A stretch of 64,000 nt of DNA from [Pseudopropionibacterium] massiliense (GCF_900607225.1 NZ_LR027842.1:3149141-3213140); one strand, 5' to 3'. Counted from the stretch's first letter, positions 9,119-17,332 are shown. A program made the numbers and translations. The notes: generated by a model not told the origin, from the letters alone.

Positions 9119-9172
9119 GACTCCTCCACAGACTTCACACGGACCGGCGTGGTCGCGGTGATCGGTTGGGTG

Positions 9173-9229
9173 GGCCGGGCGTTGTCGCAGGGAGGGCGAA
9201 CGCCCGGCCGGGGACGGCCCGGGGCCGTC
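9173..9229 (-). terminator. Two tandem hairpins between the isomerase and ATPase genes
   Basis: First in transcription order: GACGGCC-CGG-GGCCGTC at 9213-9229, right after the isomerase stop. Second: 11-bp arms at 9173-9183 and 9199-9209 (GGCCGGGCGTT and AACGCCCGGCC) with a 15-base loop. No U-run follows. They probably act as partial terminators or RNA-processing and stability elements that set unequal expression of enzyme and importer genes. Confidence 0.55.
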
Positions 9230-9232
9230 GTT

Positions 9233-10024
9233 TCACTCGGCCTCCGGGGTGAAGGCCCGGACGAAGGCGTCGATGGCCGCGTCCGGGTCGTCCTTGGCGA
9301 AGGCCTCCAGGGCGACGGTGCCGTCGTAGCCCATCTCCCGCAGGGCGGCCGCGACGGCCGGGTAGTTGATCTCCCCGGTGCCGGGTTCGCACCGGCCGGG
9401 CACGTCGGCCACCTGGATCTCCCCCACCCAGGGCAGCGCCCTGCGGCAGAGCTCGATCAGGTTTCCCTCCCCGATCTGGGCGTGGTACAGGTCGAGGTTC
9501 ATGCGCAGCCCGGGGGAGTCGACGGCGGACACCAGCGCCAGGGTGTCCTCCGCCCGCGCGAACGGAGTGCCGGGGTGGTCCACGGCCAGGTTGAGGTTCT
9601 CCAGCGTGAAGACCCGGCCCTCGCGTTCACCCAGCGCGGCGAGCCGCTGGAGGGTGAGGGTGGCCCTCGCCCACATGGCGCCCGTGACGGTGTCGACGGG
9701 CCGCACGGGCAGCCCCCGGCCGTCCAGCCCGGTGCCGTGGAGGTTCAGGCGGGGGCAGCGGAGCCTCTCCGCCACCCGCAGCGACTCCTCCGCCGTCGCC
9801 AGCAGCTCCGGGATGGCGTCGTCGTCGGTGAGGTTGCCACGCAGGTAGCCGGTCATGGACACCACCTCGGCGTCCATGGCGGCCAGCTCGTCGAGGTCGT
9901 CCAGGTGGTTGCTCCAGTCCCAGATCTCCACCTGGAGACCGCGGTCCGCGATCCGGCGCACCCGCTCCAGGAAGGGCAGGCCGACGTGGACGGTCTCGGC
10001 GCTGACGGCCAGCCGGATGCTCAT
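9233..10024 (-). CDS. Sugar phosphate isomerase/epimerase-type TIM-barrel protein
   Basis: A 263-residue protein of the xylose-isomerase-like TIM-barrel superfamily (AP endonuclease family 2; IolE, IolI and Hyi relatives). Seen: VEIWDWSNHLDD near the N-terminus, PRLNLHGTGLDG, TLENLN with the metal-ligand-type Glu, LRMNLDLYHAQI, and VALEAF near the C-terminus. In such enzymes the Glu/Asp/His/Glu set binds a divalent metal. Its start overlaps the stop of the dehydrogenase gene by four bases (ATGA). The partner dehydrogenase suggests inosose dehydratase, inosose isomerase or hydroxypyruvate-isomerase-like activity. Sequence alone does not separate these. Confidence 0.8.
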   Translation of the reverse strand: MSIRLAVSAETVHVGLPFLERVRRIADRGLQVEIWDWSNHLDDLDELAAMDAEVVSMTGYLRGNLTDDDAIPELLATAEESLRVAERLRCPRLNLHGTGLDGRGLPVRPVDTVTGAMWARATLTLQRLAALGEREGRVFTLENLNLAVDHPGTPFARAEDTLALVSAVDSPGLRMNLDLYHAQIGEGNLIELCRRALPWVGEIQVADVPGRCEPGTGEINYPAVAAALREMGYDGTVALEAFAKDDPDAAIDAFVRAFTPEAE

Positions 10025-11046
10025 CGGTCCACCTCCGAGATCTCGACGGGACGGTTCTCCTCGACGGACCTGATGCAGGCCAGGGCGATCTCCAGCGCGC
10101 GGCGGTTGTCCTCCCCCGTCGGGACGGGTTCGGCGGGGTCGGCGATGGCGCGGGCGAAGGCATGGAACTCGTCCCGGTAGGAGGAGTGCATGAGCTCGGT
10201 GTCGGCGCGGCCGGTGCCGGCGGAGACGCCGTCCGCCAGGAAGGCGGTCATGGAGGTCAGGCGGACGTCCCCGGCGGTGACCATTCCCGCGCTGCCGAAC
10301 GCCTCACCGCGCACGTCATATCCGTAGAGGGCCGAGAAGCTGGCCTCGGCCACCGCCATGGAGCCGTTGTCGTAGCGGATGGATGTCGAGGCCGTGTCCA
10401 GGAAACCGGTGTCGCGGTGCTCGGGGACCACCAGCGCGTCCGCGCGGGCGAAGACGGAGGTGGCCCTCGCCCCGGGGTTGAAGAAGTTCAGCAGGTCGAA
10501 GTCGTGGATCAGGGTCTCGTAGAAGATGGTCCACCGGGGGACCTTCGTGGGGTCGGCGGTGAAGGGACCGGGGTCGCGGGTGAGGGAGCGCAGCTGCTGG
10601 ACCTGCCCGATGCGGCCCGCGGCGATGGCCGTGTGGGCGGCCGCGAAACCCGGGTCGTAGCGGCGATTGAACCCCACCTGCAGGACGACCCCCGCGGTCT
10701 CGGCCGCCGCCGTCAGCAGGTCGTTGTCGGCGACGGTGAGGGCCATGGGTTTCTCGACGAACACGTGTTTGCCCGCCTCGATCGCCGCGGCGGCCAGGTC
10801 GACGTGGGTGCGCGCCGGGGTGGTGATGACCACGGCGTCGACATCTTCGTCGGTGGCGGCGGCCACCGGATCGGTCCCGGCCCGCTCCACCCCGAGTTCG
10901 TCGGCCAGCGTCCGGGCGATGCCGGCCACGGGGTCGGCGAGCAGCACGAGATCTAGGCCGTGGACCTCACGGTGGATGGTCCGGGCGTGGTGGGAACCGA
11001 TCCGGCCGGTCCCCAGCAGTGCGGTGCGATATGGGTTTCCTGTCAT
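10021..11046 (-). CDS. iolG: Gfo/Idh/MocA oxidoreductase, probable inositol 2-dehydrogenase
   Basis: A 341-residue NAD(P)-dependent dehydrogenase. The Rossmann motif GTGRIGSHHA is at residues 11-20, and the family-defining EKPMALT sits near residue 98. The C-terminal domain has the usual open beta-sheet pattern, including LIHDFDLLNFF. It is the first gene of a minus-strand operon with an isomerase and a ribose/inositol-type importer. IolG-like activity, oxidising myo-inositol or an isomer to inosose, is the best guess, supported by iolC, iolB and iolD elsewhere in the window. Other polyol dehydrogenases of the family cannot be excluded. GGAGGAGAC gives a strong ribosome site before the ATG. 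Confidence 0.78.
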   Translation of the reverse strand: MTGNPYRTALLGTGRIGSHHARTIHREVHGLDLVLLADPVAGIARTLADELGVERAGTDPVAAATDEDVDAVVITTPARTHVDLAAAAIEAGKHVFVEKPMALTVADNDLLTAAAETAGVVLQVGFNRRYDPGFAAAHTAIAAGRIGQVQQLRSLTRDPGPFTADPTKVPRWTIFYETLIHDFDLLNFFNPGARATSVFARADALVVPEHRDTGFLDTASTSIRYDNGSMAVAEASFSALYGYDVRGEAFGSAGMVTAGDVRLTSMTAFLADGVSAGTGRADTELMHSSYRDEFHAFARAIADPAEPVPTGEDNRRALEIALACIRSVEENRPVEISEVDR

Positions 11047-11066
11047 GTCTCCTCCGAACAGCCATG

Positions 11067-11107
11067 TTCTAGAAGGTTCTAGTAACTCCTACTCTAGAAC
11101 CTTCTAG
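11067..11107. promoter_or_regulatory. Paired operator-like palindromes upstream of the iolG-like operon
   Basis: Two copies of one palindrome: CTAGAAGGTTCTAG at 11069-11082 and its reverse complement CTAGAACCTTCTAG at 11094-11107, with centres 25 bp apart. A further half-site (TTCTAG) overlaps the first copy. They lie 20-60 bases upstream of the first gene's ATG, where a repressor would block transcription. The LacI protein encoded at the end of the same operon is the natural candidate to bind them. A GntR/IolR-type regulator is the alternative. Confidence 0.6.
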
Positions 11108-11198
11108 CTGGTTGCGCAAGCGCACCACGGCGCCGGACATGACGGTCAGAGCACGGTGCGCACGCCGGCTCCGGCTCCACCAACGTCAGAGTGGAATC

Positions 11199-12281
11199 TC
11201 AGCCCTGGAGTACCGGGTAGTCGGTGTATCCGCTGGCCCCGCCGCCGTAGATCGTCTCCTGGACCGGGACGTTCTCCGGGGCTCCGGTGCGCCAGCGCTC
11301 CACCAGGTCCGGGTTGGCCAGCACGGGCCTGCCGACTCCCACGGCCTCGGCCACCCCATCGGCGACGAGGGTGGCCGCGCCGTCCCGGTCCGTCACGGTC
11401 CCGAAGCCCCGGTTCACCACCAGCGGGGCGCCGATGGTGCGACGTATCCCCTGCACCAGCTCGCAGGAGGGATCGATGTGGAGGATGTCGACGAAACCCA
11501 GGCCCAGCGGGGCGATTTCCCGGGCGAGGTGCTGGTAGGTGGCCTCGACGTCGGCGGGGGCGGTTTCCTCGATGCCCTGGATATTGTGTTCCGGCGACAA
11601 CCGGATGGAGGTGCGCTCCCCGCCGATCTCGGCGGCGACGGCCCGCGTCACCTCGGCGGCCAGGCGCGCCCGCCGGTGCGGGTCGCCGCCCCATTCGTCG
11701 TCGCGCATGTTGGTGTTGAAGGCGAGGAACTGGTGGATCAGGTAGCCGTTGGCGCCGTGGATCTGGACGCCGTCGCACCCGGCGTCGACGGCGTTGCGTG
11801 CCGCCCGGGCCCAGGACTCGATGATCCGTTCGATCTCGGGTCCCGTGAGGGGTTCGGCCGGGACGTAGTCGACGCGCCCCGAGGCATTGTGCGTGTACCC
11901 GGGTGCCGTCGTCGCACTGGCCGAGACCACCCGCCCGGTTCCGTTGATCGTCGGGTGGCTGAGCCGCCCGGCGTGCATGATCTGCATGACGACGGTGCCG
12001 CCGCGCGCGTGCACCGCGTCGGCAACCTTCCGCCACCCCGCAGCCTGCCCGGCTGTCTCGATGCCGGGCTGCCCCACCCAGGTGCGCGCCGCCAGGTCGG
12101 GGAACGCCCCCTCCGTCACGATCAGCCCCATCGATGCGCGTTGCGCGTAGTACTCGGCGACCATGTCGCCGGGAACGCCGTCCCGGCCGCAGCGGAGCCG
12201 GGTCATGGGCGCCATGACGAGCCGGTTGCGCAGCCGGTAGGGGCCGAGGTCACAGGGGGAGAAGAGATCCATGGGGACCAT
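11199..12281 (-). CDS. Old Yellow Enzyme family alkene reductase (NemA type)
   Basis: About 360 residues; an FMN-dependent (beta/alpha)8 oxidoreductase. Seen: LRNRLVMAPMTRLR near the N-terminus, HAGRLSH, DGVQIHGANGYLIHQFL with the conserved His and the barrel-core QIH pattern, WGGDPHRRARL, and VGVGRPVLANPDL near the C-terminus. These match NADPH-dependent 2-enoate/flavin reductases. Starts at 12281 and 12272 are both reasonable: GGGG precedes the first and GTGAGG the second. It is transcribed toward the iolG-like operon but separated by 150 bases containing that operon's control region. Confidence 0.9.
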   Translation of the reverse strand: MVPMDLFSPCDLGPYRLRNRLVMAPMTRLRCGRDGVPGDMVAEYYAQRASMGLIVTEGAFPDLAARTWVGQPGIETAGQAAGWRKVADAVHARGGTVVMQIMHAGRLSHPTINGTGRVVSASATTAPGYTHNASGRVDYVPAEPLTGPEIERIIESWARAARNAVDAGCDGVQIHGANGYLIHQFLAFNTNMRDDEWGGDPHRRARLAAEVTRAVAAEIGGERTSIRLSPEHNIQGIEETAPADVEATYQHLAREIAPLGLGFVDILHIDPSCELVQGIRRTIGAPLVVNRGFGTVTDRDGAATLVADGVAEAVGVGRPVLANPDLVERWRTGAPENVPVQETIYGGGASGYTDYPVLQG

Positions 12282-12343
12282 CCTCACCCCTTTGTGCGGT
12301 CCGGACAACAGCCCAAGTCCGAGCGGTTTCCCGCGGCACGTTC

Positions 12344-12925
12344 TCAGGTGTCGATGGTCCGGATGACCTTGGCGGGGACGCCGCCGACGACGGTGCGGGG
12401 CGGCACGTCGCGCGTGACCACGGCCCCCGCGGCCACCACCGCCGCGTCGCCGATGGTCACACCCGCCAGGATGGTGGCGTTCGATCCGATCCACACCTTC
12501 TCCCCCAGGGTCACGGGGGCGGGGTGGAGGTCGGCTCGCCGCTGCGGGGAGAGGTCGTGGTTGAGGGTGGCGATGACGACGTTGTGGCCGATCAGGCTGC
12601 CGTCGCCGATGCGGATTCCTCCCTGGTCCTGGAACCGGCATCCCGAGTTGATGAACACTCCCCTGCCGACGTGGATGTTCTTGCCGCAGTCGGCGGTGAA
12701 GGGTGGGAACAGCGTGAAGTCGTCGGGCACGTCGGCCCCGATCAGCCGGGAGAACAGCCTGCGCAGCTCGGCGGGTTCGTGGTAGCTCCCGTTGATCTCC
12801 GCGCACAACCGCAGGGCGTCCTGAGCAAATGCGTGGATCAACGCGAAGATCTCGTCGCCGGCCCGCACCGGCTCCCTGGTGGCCATGCGGGCCCGGAAAC
12901 GTTCGATGTCCCGGGTGCTGCTCAT
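12344..12925 (-). CDS. Maltose/galactoside O-acetyltransferase-like hexapeptide protein
   Basis: A 193-residue acetyltransferase of the LacA/Maa family. After a helical N-terminal region come left-handed beta-helix repeats: GKNIHVGRGVFINSGC, IGDGSLIGHNVVIAT, then LNHDLSP with the catalytic-type His, and KVWIGSNATILAGVTIGDAAVVAAGAVV. This repeat architecture is diagnostic of acetyl-CoA-dependent sugar acetyltransferases. It lies 62 bases upstream of the Old Yellow Enzyme gene on the same strand. The physiological substrate is unknown, and detoxifying acetylation of sugars is the usual proposal for the family. Confidence 0.9.
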   Translation of the reverse strand: MSSTRDIERFRARMATREPVRAGDEIFALIHAFAQDALRLCAEINGSYHEPAELRRLFSRLIGADVPDDFTLFPPFTADCGKNIHVGRGVFINSGCRFQDQGGIRIGDGSLIGHNVVIATLNHDLSPQRRADLHPAPVTLGEKVWIGSNATILAGVTIGDAAVVAAGAVVTRDVPPRTVVGGVPAKVIRTIDT

Positions 12926-12981
12926 CGTCGCCTCTCCCTCGGTTCGTCCTCCGACCGTCAGGCTACAGCCCGGCCTTCCGG

Positions 12982-13602
12982 TCATACCCCGGGATCGCCC
13001 ATGAGCAGTCCGAGCCGTTCGAGGAGACGCGGAACCGCGGTCGACGGACTCGGCCCCTGCTCATTCGCCCCGGGGATGGTCGCACCCGTCAGGCAGCACC
13101 GTCGCGCCGCATCCGGGGCCGCGTCGTAAGGAAAGTCCTTCGGAAGGTTCTTGGCCGCCGCCCCGGTGAGTCCGGTCAGTCGCACGTAATGCCTCTTGGC
13201 GTCCTCTTGGTCCCGGTATTTCCGCACCCTTTCGTAGTGCGCGTTCAACCACACCTCGAAACACGGCGTGGAGACGATGCCGAACATCCGCGTCCCACGC
13301 ACCTTCCGGCAGGCGTCGAGGAAACCCCGCCGATCCTTCCCGTCGTGGTCGACGACGATCCAGACCTCGTCGTATTCATCCAGTCCTCCTTGGCTCCTCG
13401 TGAGATTCCTGACGATGGTCTCTGGTTCCTTGCCGTTTTCGCCTTTGACCGTTATGGAGAGGTTGGCGTCGCGAGGCACGATGCGGCGGATTCCCTCCAG
13501 ATAGCTCTTCTCGGTCTTCTCCCCGTTGGTTATGAGCAGGATCGTCGTCCGGGTCACACGGGGCGCGGCTCGGCGCCGAGGTTTCCCACCCATCCGGGTC
13601 AT
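12982..13602 (-). CDS. rloB: RloB-family (AbiLii-like) defence effector candidate
   Basis: A 206-residue protein with the RloB pattern: ILLITNGEKTEKSYLEGI at residues 21-38, then YDEVWIVVDHDGKDR, then TPCFEVWLNAHYE. The GEKTE, VDHD and CFEVWL clusters look like a Toprim-like metal-binding site. The ATG overlaps the stop of the upstream AAA ATPase gene by four bases, as expected for the RloA/RloB pair. Homologous pairs are known in type I restriction loci and as AbiL abortive-infection systems in lactococci. The ATPase probably senses phage or damage and RloB carries out the toxic or nuclease-like step. This role is inference from the family. Confidence 0.82.
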   Translation of the reverse strand: MTRMGGKPRRRAAPRVTRTTILLITNGEKTEKSYLEGIRRIVPRDANLSITVKGENGKEPETIVRNLTRSQGGLDEYDEVWIVVDHDGKDRRGFLDACRKVRGTRMFGIVSTPCFEVWLNAHYERVRKYRDQEDAKRHYVRLTGLTGAAAKNLPKDFPYDAAPDAARRCCLTGATIPGANEQGPSPSTAVPRLLERLGLLMGDPGV

Positions 13603-14918
13603 TCCGCAACGCCGGTGGATGTCGTGAGGGCTCCCGGCAGATCGAACAGTTTCGACAGGTCAATAGTGGGCAGAGCGCCAAAGCGACCAGCCAGATAGCG
13701 TTTTTGTTCGTTGTTTCCGGGACGCGAATCGAAATCTGCGAGCGAGTAGAGCTCGCTGGCGCCGTCTTGTCCTTTTTCCGTGAACCAGATCTCGCCGGAT
13801 TCCAGGCAGCGTTCTGGATGGTTTCCCATGAGTGATGTGTCATGGGTGGAGAAGAGGATCTGGGCTCCGGTCCGGTTGATGTCGGGGTCCTTGAACATGG
13901 TCACCAGGGCTGCCGCCAGAACTGGATGCAGGCTGGCGTCGAGTTCGTCGATGATGAGAAGCGCGTCCCGCGCCAGGACGTCGACGGCGGGGGCCGCGGC
14001 GGCGAGCCACGTGATCGTGCCATCGCTCTGGGCGCCGAGGCCGAGCTCGAATTTCTCGCCATCGATGCCGACGTGAGTGAACACGAGTGATCTCACGATC
14101 GGATCGACGGCATCTCCGGGAATTTCTCCCGGTTCGTCCACCGCCGCGGAAAGCATGGCGCGGATTCGCGCCAGCACGTTCGGGGGAACCTGTTGTTCCT
14201 GGACCTCGACTCCGGCAATGCCCAGATCGGCGACGGCCGCGAGCGCATCAATGATTTCTTTCCATCTGGCCGGCGCCTCCACCATCCGTGACATGACCCA
14301 CTGCAGCCGCTGTTGTTCGTTGTCGTTCTCCCGGCGAATGGGGAAAAGAGCCGCGCCTCTTCGCAGACCTCTGGCTATGGGTTGAAGAGTGGTGTGGCGA
14401 TAGCGCGCGGCAACCGCGAGCATGAGATCGCCGGGTGTGAGTATGCGCCTCACCTCGGCGGTGGGGCCCTTGACCGATGCACCCACCCGCACATCCGTCT
14501 CGGCGTCAGGGCCGCGTTGCTCCCGGACGAACAGAAGGCGCCGAACGCCCTTGGGGTAGGCGGCGAGGGATTCCGAGCGCACACCCCAGGGGGCGGCCTC
14601 GACAACGTAGTGGTAACGCACGCCATCGGTCACGAAGTTGGTCTCGTACACGGTGGGCCGTTCCGGAGCAACCGCGGCGTGAGGCTGATAGAGGGGCGTT
14701 CCCGGTTCAGCCACGGCGGCACCCAGATGGGCCAGGGCTGTCAAGAGGGTCGACTTGCCCGATGCGTTCGCCCCGTAGAGTGCCGCCACACGGTAGGTGA
14801 CGTCCTCCCAGGTCTGCGGCGCCTTCGGTGTCTGGGTGCGCAGGCTCGGCCGCACGAAGGACAGCTGGGCCGACTCCGCGAAGCACCTGTAGTTGGAGAC
14901 GGTGAAGTCGAGCAGCAT
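13599..14918 (-). CDS. rloA: RloA-like (AbiLi-like) AAA/ABC-type ATPase
   Basis: About 439 residues, similar to SMC/OLD-type ATPases. The N-terminal beta-hairpin LLDFTVSNYRCFAESAQLSF is the family opening. Walker A GANASGKST is near residues 49-57. The Walker B and D-loop region near the C-terminus is LLIIDELDASLHP, followed by the H-loop-type FSTHDTSLM. The ATG at 14918 is chosen over a GTG at 14927 because homologues begin close to the first strand. It is translationally coupled to rloB. It is a single-copy defence pair with no restriction-modification genes nearby. Confidence 0.85.
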   Translation of the reverse strand: MLLDFTVSNYRCFAESAQLSFVRPSLRTQTPKAPQTWEDVTYRVAALYGANASGKSTLLTALAHLGAAVAEPGTPLYQPHAAVAPERPTVYETNFVTDGVRYHYVVEAAPWGVRSESLAAYPKGVRRLLFVREQRGPDAETDVRVGASVKGPTAEVRRILTPGDLMLAVAARYRHTTLQPIARGLRRGAALFPIRRENDNEQQRLQWVMSRMVEAPARWKEIIDALAAVADLGIAGVEVQEQQVPPNVLARIRAMLSAAVDEPGEIPGDAVDPIVRSLVFTHVGIDGEKFELGLGAQSDGTITWLAAAAPAVDVLARDALLIIDELDASLHPVLAAALVTMFKDPDINRTGAQILFSTHDTSLMGNHPERCLESGEIWFTEKGQDGASELYSLADFDSRPGNNEQKRYLAGRFGALPTIDLSKLFDLPGALTTSTGVAE

Positions 14919-14927
14919 GACTGCCAC

Positions 14928-15076
14928 ACTACCAGCAGATCACAGATTTGAGCCATTCTCGGAATATTTTTCCCAAATTAGGACTTCCTTGAGGGCTTGT
15001 CTGGCGATTTTCCGTCTTCAAGGCAGCCCGCGTCGATGCCAGCGAAACCGTCGCACGAGCACGACGGCGTGCATCC
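14928..15076. other. Intergenic region between rloA and the GNAT gene
   Basis: About 150 bases, lying downstream of the minus-strand GNAT gene and upstream of rloA. On the minus strand, CCGTCG and CGACGG form a short stem followed by TTT near 15040-15060, possibly a weak terminator for the GNAT gene. The AT-richer part at 14945-14990 probably holds the rloAB promoter. No -35/-10 pair is clear. Confidence 0.3.
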
Positions 15077-15565
15077 TCAGCCGGTCAGGTCCCTGGTCAT
15101 GACGAGTTCGTCGCCCTGCTCGTGGTGGTCGGTGAAACCGGCACGCCGGTACAGGCGCAGCGCGGGATTCGCCTTCTGCACGGACAGGGACACCCGTCGA
15201 TGGCCGAGGGTTCGCAGGTGGTCGAGCAGCCGATCCATCAGGGCCGTACCGATTCCCCGGCCGCGATGTTCGGGCAGCAGCGAGATCGACAGCAGCGGGG
15301 TGGTGTCGTCGATGTGGCCGTACGTCCTGGCGATGCGCGCCCACGCCGCCCCGACCACCGTCCCGTCGACCTCCGCCACCAGGCAGTGATCATCGGGGCG
15401 GGTACCGAAACCCTCGATGAACGCGGCGAGCTCGGGTTCACGGATGATCGAACGCGGAATCTCGCCGTCGAAGTCCTCGGGGATGAAGATCGCCTCGTAC
15501 AGGAAGTCCTCGAGCAGCGGATACTCCGCCTCCCGCATCTCCCGGATCACGGTTCCCGTGGGCAC
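15077..15565 (-). CDS. GNAT-family N-acetyltransferase
   Basis: A 162-residue single-domain GNAT protein. The acetyl-CoA-binding segment LPEHRGRGIGTALMDRLL (residues about 95-112) has the R-G-x-G-x-G/A pattern. The following SLSVQKANPALRLYRRAGF is the characteristic C-terminal strand-helix. Start: GTG at 15565 preceded by GGGAGG at good spacing. The substrate cannot be predicted. It is monocistronic, with no informative neighbours. Confidence 0.88.
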   Translation of the reverse strand: MPTGTVIREMREAEYPLLEDFLYEAIFIPEDFDGEIPRSIIREPELAAFIEGFGTRPDDHCLVAEVDGTVVGAAWARIARTYGHIDDTTPLLSISLLPEHRGRGIGTALMDRLLDHLRTLGHRRVSLSVQKANPALRLYRRAGFTDHHEQGDELVMTRDLTG

Positions 15566-15683
15566 GGTCGCCTCCCTTCACGTCGGATGGCTCCACCCCG
15601 GTAGGGCACGAGTTGAAGTCCAAGTGTCGCACGCCTGGACCGTCATCTCCCGTCGCCCCCGCGGTTCGCTGGCCTTCCCGTCG

Positions 15684-15744
15684 AACGCCTGTCTTACCAG
15701 CGGAAACGCCTGTCCTACAGGCAAACGCCAGCGCTACAGCGCAA
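15684..15744. repeat. Three imperfect direct repeats
   Basis: The unit AACGCC begins at 15684, 15705 and 15724. The first two copies continue as AACGCCTGTCTTAC and AACGCCTGTCCTAC, and the third as AACGCCAGCGCTAC. The 21- and 19-base spacing is about two helical turns, as in tandem regulator sites. They lie between the GNAT gene (upstream side) and the CotH-like gene (downstream side), both on the minus strand. Nothing else is recognised in 15566-15798. Confidence 0.4.
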
Positions 15745-15798
15745 GCACACGACCACAAGGCAGGCGAACCCCGGGAAGACGTCGGCGGGAGGCGGCTT

Positions 15799-17190
15799 CT
15801 ACGTGGTGAAGTAGGCCGCGATCGTTTGCTTGTCGGCCTCCACGGCGGACTGCTCGATCAGGGAACCGGCCTGGTCGGTGAGAACCTTGGCGCGGGCGTC
15901 GAGAACGGTCTGGGCCACCCCGGAGGTGTAGAGCTCCTGCTTGAGACGGTCGCGTTCCGCCGACACCCTGGTCTCGCCGTCCATGAGCGAATTGAACCGG
16001 TCCACCAGGGCGTTCGCCTTCGTCTGACTCCCGCCACCGCCGGGGTTCTGCCCCGCCGCCGGAGGCTGCTGGCCCCCGGCACCACCCGGCGGCTGTCCGG
16101 TTGGCGCCTGGCCGTTCGACGGCGCACCCCCGTCACCCGGTGGCTGACCGCCCCCGGGCTGCTGGCCGCCGCTCGGAGGCTGTCCCTGATCCTGGCCACC
16201 CCCACCAGGAGGCTGCCCACCACCGCCCTGCCCCTGCTGCCCGGCCCCCGGTTTGAGGCCGAAGGCGCAGTTGTGGTCCCAGGCGACCACGGTCATCTGG
16301 TTGGCCTGCTCCGCCCACCACAGGAAGGAGTTGTTGCCGGGGCCGGTGATGTCGTCGAAGTTGTCGATGACGTCCTCGAAGGCCAGGTAGGTGACCAGTT
16401 TGTCGACGTCGACCCGCTGCGCCAGCCCCGACTGGAAATCGGCGTCGCTGGATTCGTTGATGAACTGCAGGAACTCGATCAGCGGGGTGAGGTTCGCCTC
16501 CCCGGTTTCCTGGTCGAAGACATCCTTGTACGCCGACTCGTCGGTGCCGCGGTAGCTGTAGTCGCCGGTGGATTCCGCCTTGTACAGCAGCCCCGCGACG
16601 TCGAAGTTCTGCCCCACCCAGGATTCGTCGAGGTCCTGGCAGGTCAGCCGCAGCACCGGGTCGGAGCCGTTGACACTGAGGCTGATGTGGGCGGCCTTCT
16701 CGCTGGCCAGCCCGGTTTTGGCGAGCAGGTCGAGGGCCACCGCCTCGTTCAGGGCGGAGGTCGACGAGCTGGCGCGGATCACCATGCGGGTCATGCCGTC
16801 GTGGTTCGCGCCGTCGACGAACTTGTCGAATCGCACGAGCCACGGGAGTTTCTGCGGTTCACTGTCGGCGGAGATCCCCTGCAAGGACGAGTTCCCCTTC
16901 AGTTTCAGGCCGGCCTTCTCGTGCGCGACCCCGTCGACGGTGACCGTCGCCTCGATCCAGTTCTTGGTCTGGTTCGAGGTGTAGGCGGTGATCATTTCCT
17001 GATAGGCGTTCTGGTCGACGGTGATCTCCACGGAATGGAGCGAGTCCGGGTCGAGGTAACCGTCGGCGACCTTCCCGCTGGAGGCGCCCGATGACGTCCC
17101 CCCGGACGAGCCGCACCCGGTCAGGATCACCGCCCCGACCGCACCCAGTCCCATCGCCGCGAACACACCGCGACGAGAAATCCTTTTCAT
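15799..17190 (-). CDS. CotH-kinase-family lipoprotein with Gly/Pro/Gln-rich insert
   Basis: A 463-residue protein. The N-terminus MKRISRRGVF followed by a hydrophobic stretch and LTGC is a signal peptide with lipobox; the Arg pair suggests possible Tat export. The CotH domain follows: VEITVDQNAYQEM, GLKLKGNSS (near residue 96), LVRFDKFVDG, and VVAWDHNCAFG (near residue 305), which corresponds to the metal-binding part of CotH atypical kinases. Between about residues 310 and 395 lies a low-complexity run rich in GG, QPP and PPGG, which interrupts the fold or precedes a helical tail. CotH proteins phosphorylate protein targets or act at the cell surface. The target here is unknown. Confidence 0.82.
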   Translation of the reverse strand: MKRISRRGVFAAMGLGAVGAVILTGCGSSGGTSSGASSGKVADGYLDPDSLHSVEITVDQNAYQEMITAYTSNQTKNWIEATVTVDGVAHEKAGLKLKGNSSLQGISADSEPQKLPWLVRFDKFVDGANHDGMTRMVIRASSSTSALNEAVALDLLAKTGLASEKAAHISLSVNGSDPVLRLTCQDLDESWVGQNFDVAGLLYKAESTGDYSYRGTDESAYKDVFDQETGEANLTPLIEFLQFINESSDADFQSGLAQRVDVDKLVTYLAFEDVIDNFDDITGPGNNSFLWWAEQANQMTVVAWDHNCAFGLKPGAGQQGQGGGGQPPGGGGQDQGQPPSGGQQPGGGQPPGDGGAPSNGQAPTGQPPGGAGGQQPPAAGQNPGGGGSQTKANALVDRFNSLMDGETRVSAERDRLKQELYTSGVAQTVLDARAKVLTDQAGSLIEQSAVEADKQTIAAYFTT

Positions 17191-17315
17191 GAATCCTCCT
17201 GCTCCTGTCTGGGGATTCCATGAAGCCTGTTGGCCCTGAGTCGCGGCCCAGCCGACGCTGTGCCTTGGCTGTCAATCCAGCAGGCAGCATCCGAGGAGGT
17301 GGGACGTGCCAGAAT

Positions 17316-17332
17316 CGTGAGGACACCTCACG
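17316..17332. promoter_or_regulatory. Palindromic operator candidate before the DUF262-hipA operon
   Basis: A perfect inverted repeat CGTGAGG-ACA-CCTCACG lies immediately upstream of the ribosome site (AAGGGAAG) and the ATG at 17344. In the message it could also fold as a hairpin next to the ribosome site. HipBA operons are normally autorepressed by HipB at such palindromes, but no HipB gene is present here. Confidence 0.5.

Noticed and set aside
5520-10180. Very long open frames on the plus strand opposite the importer operon (5520-7637 and 7706-10180)
   Set aside because: They mirror the coding frames of clear RbsA/RbsB/RbsC-type genes, are rich in Asp, His, Gly, Arg and Val as expected for antisense of GC-rich genes, and have no family motifs or ribosome sites.
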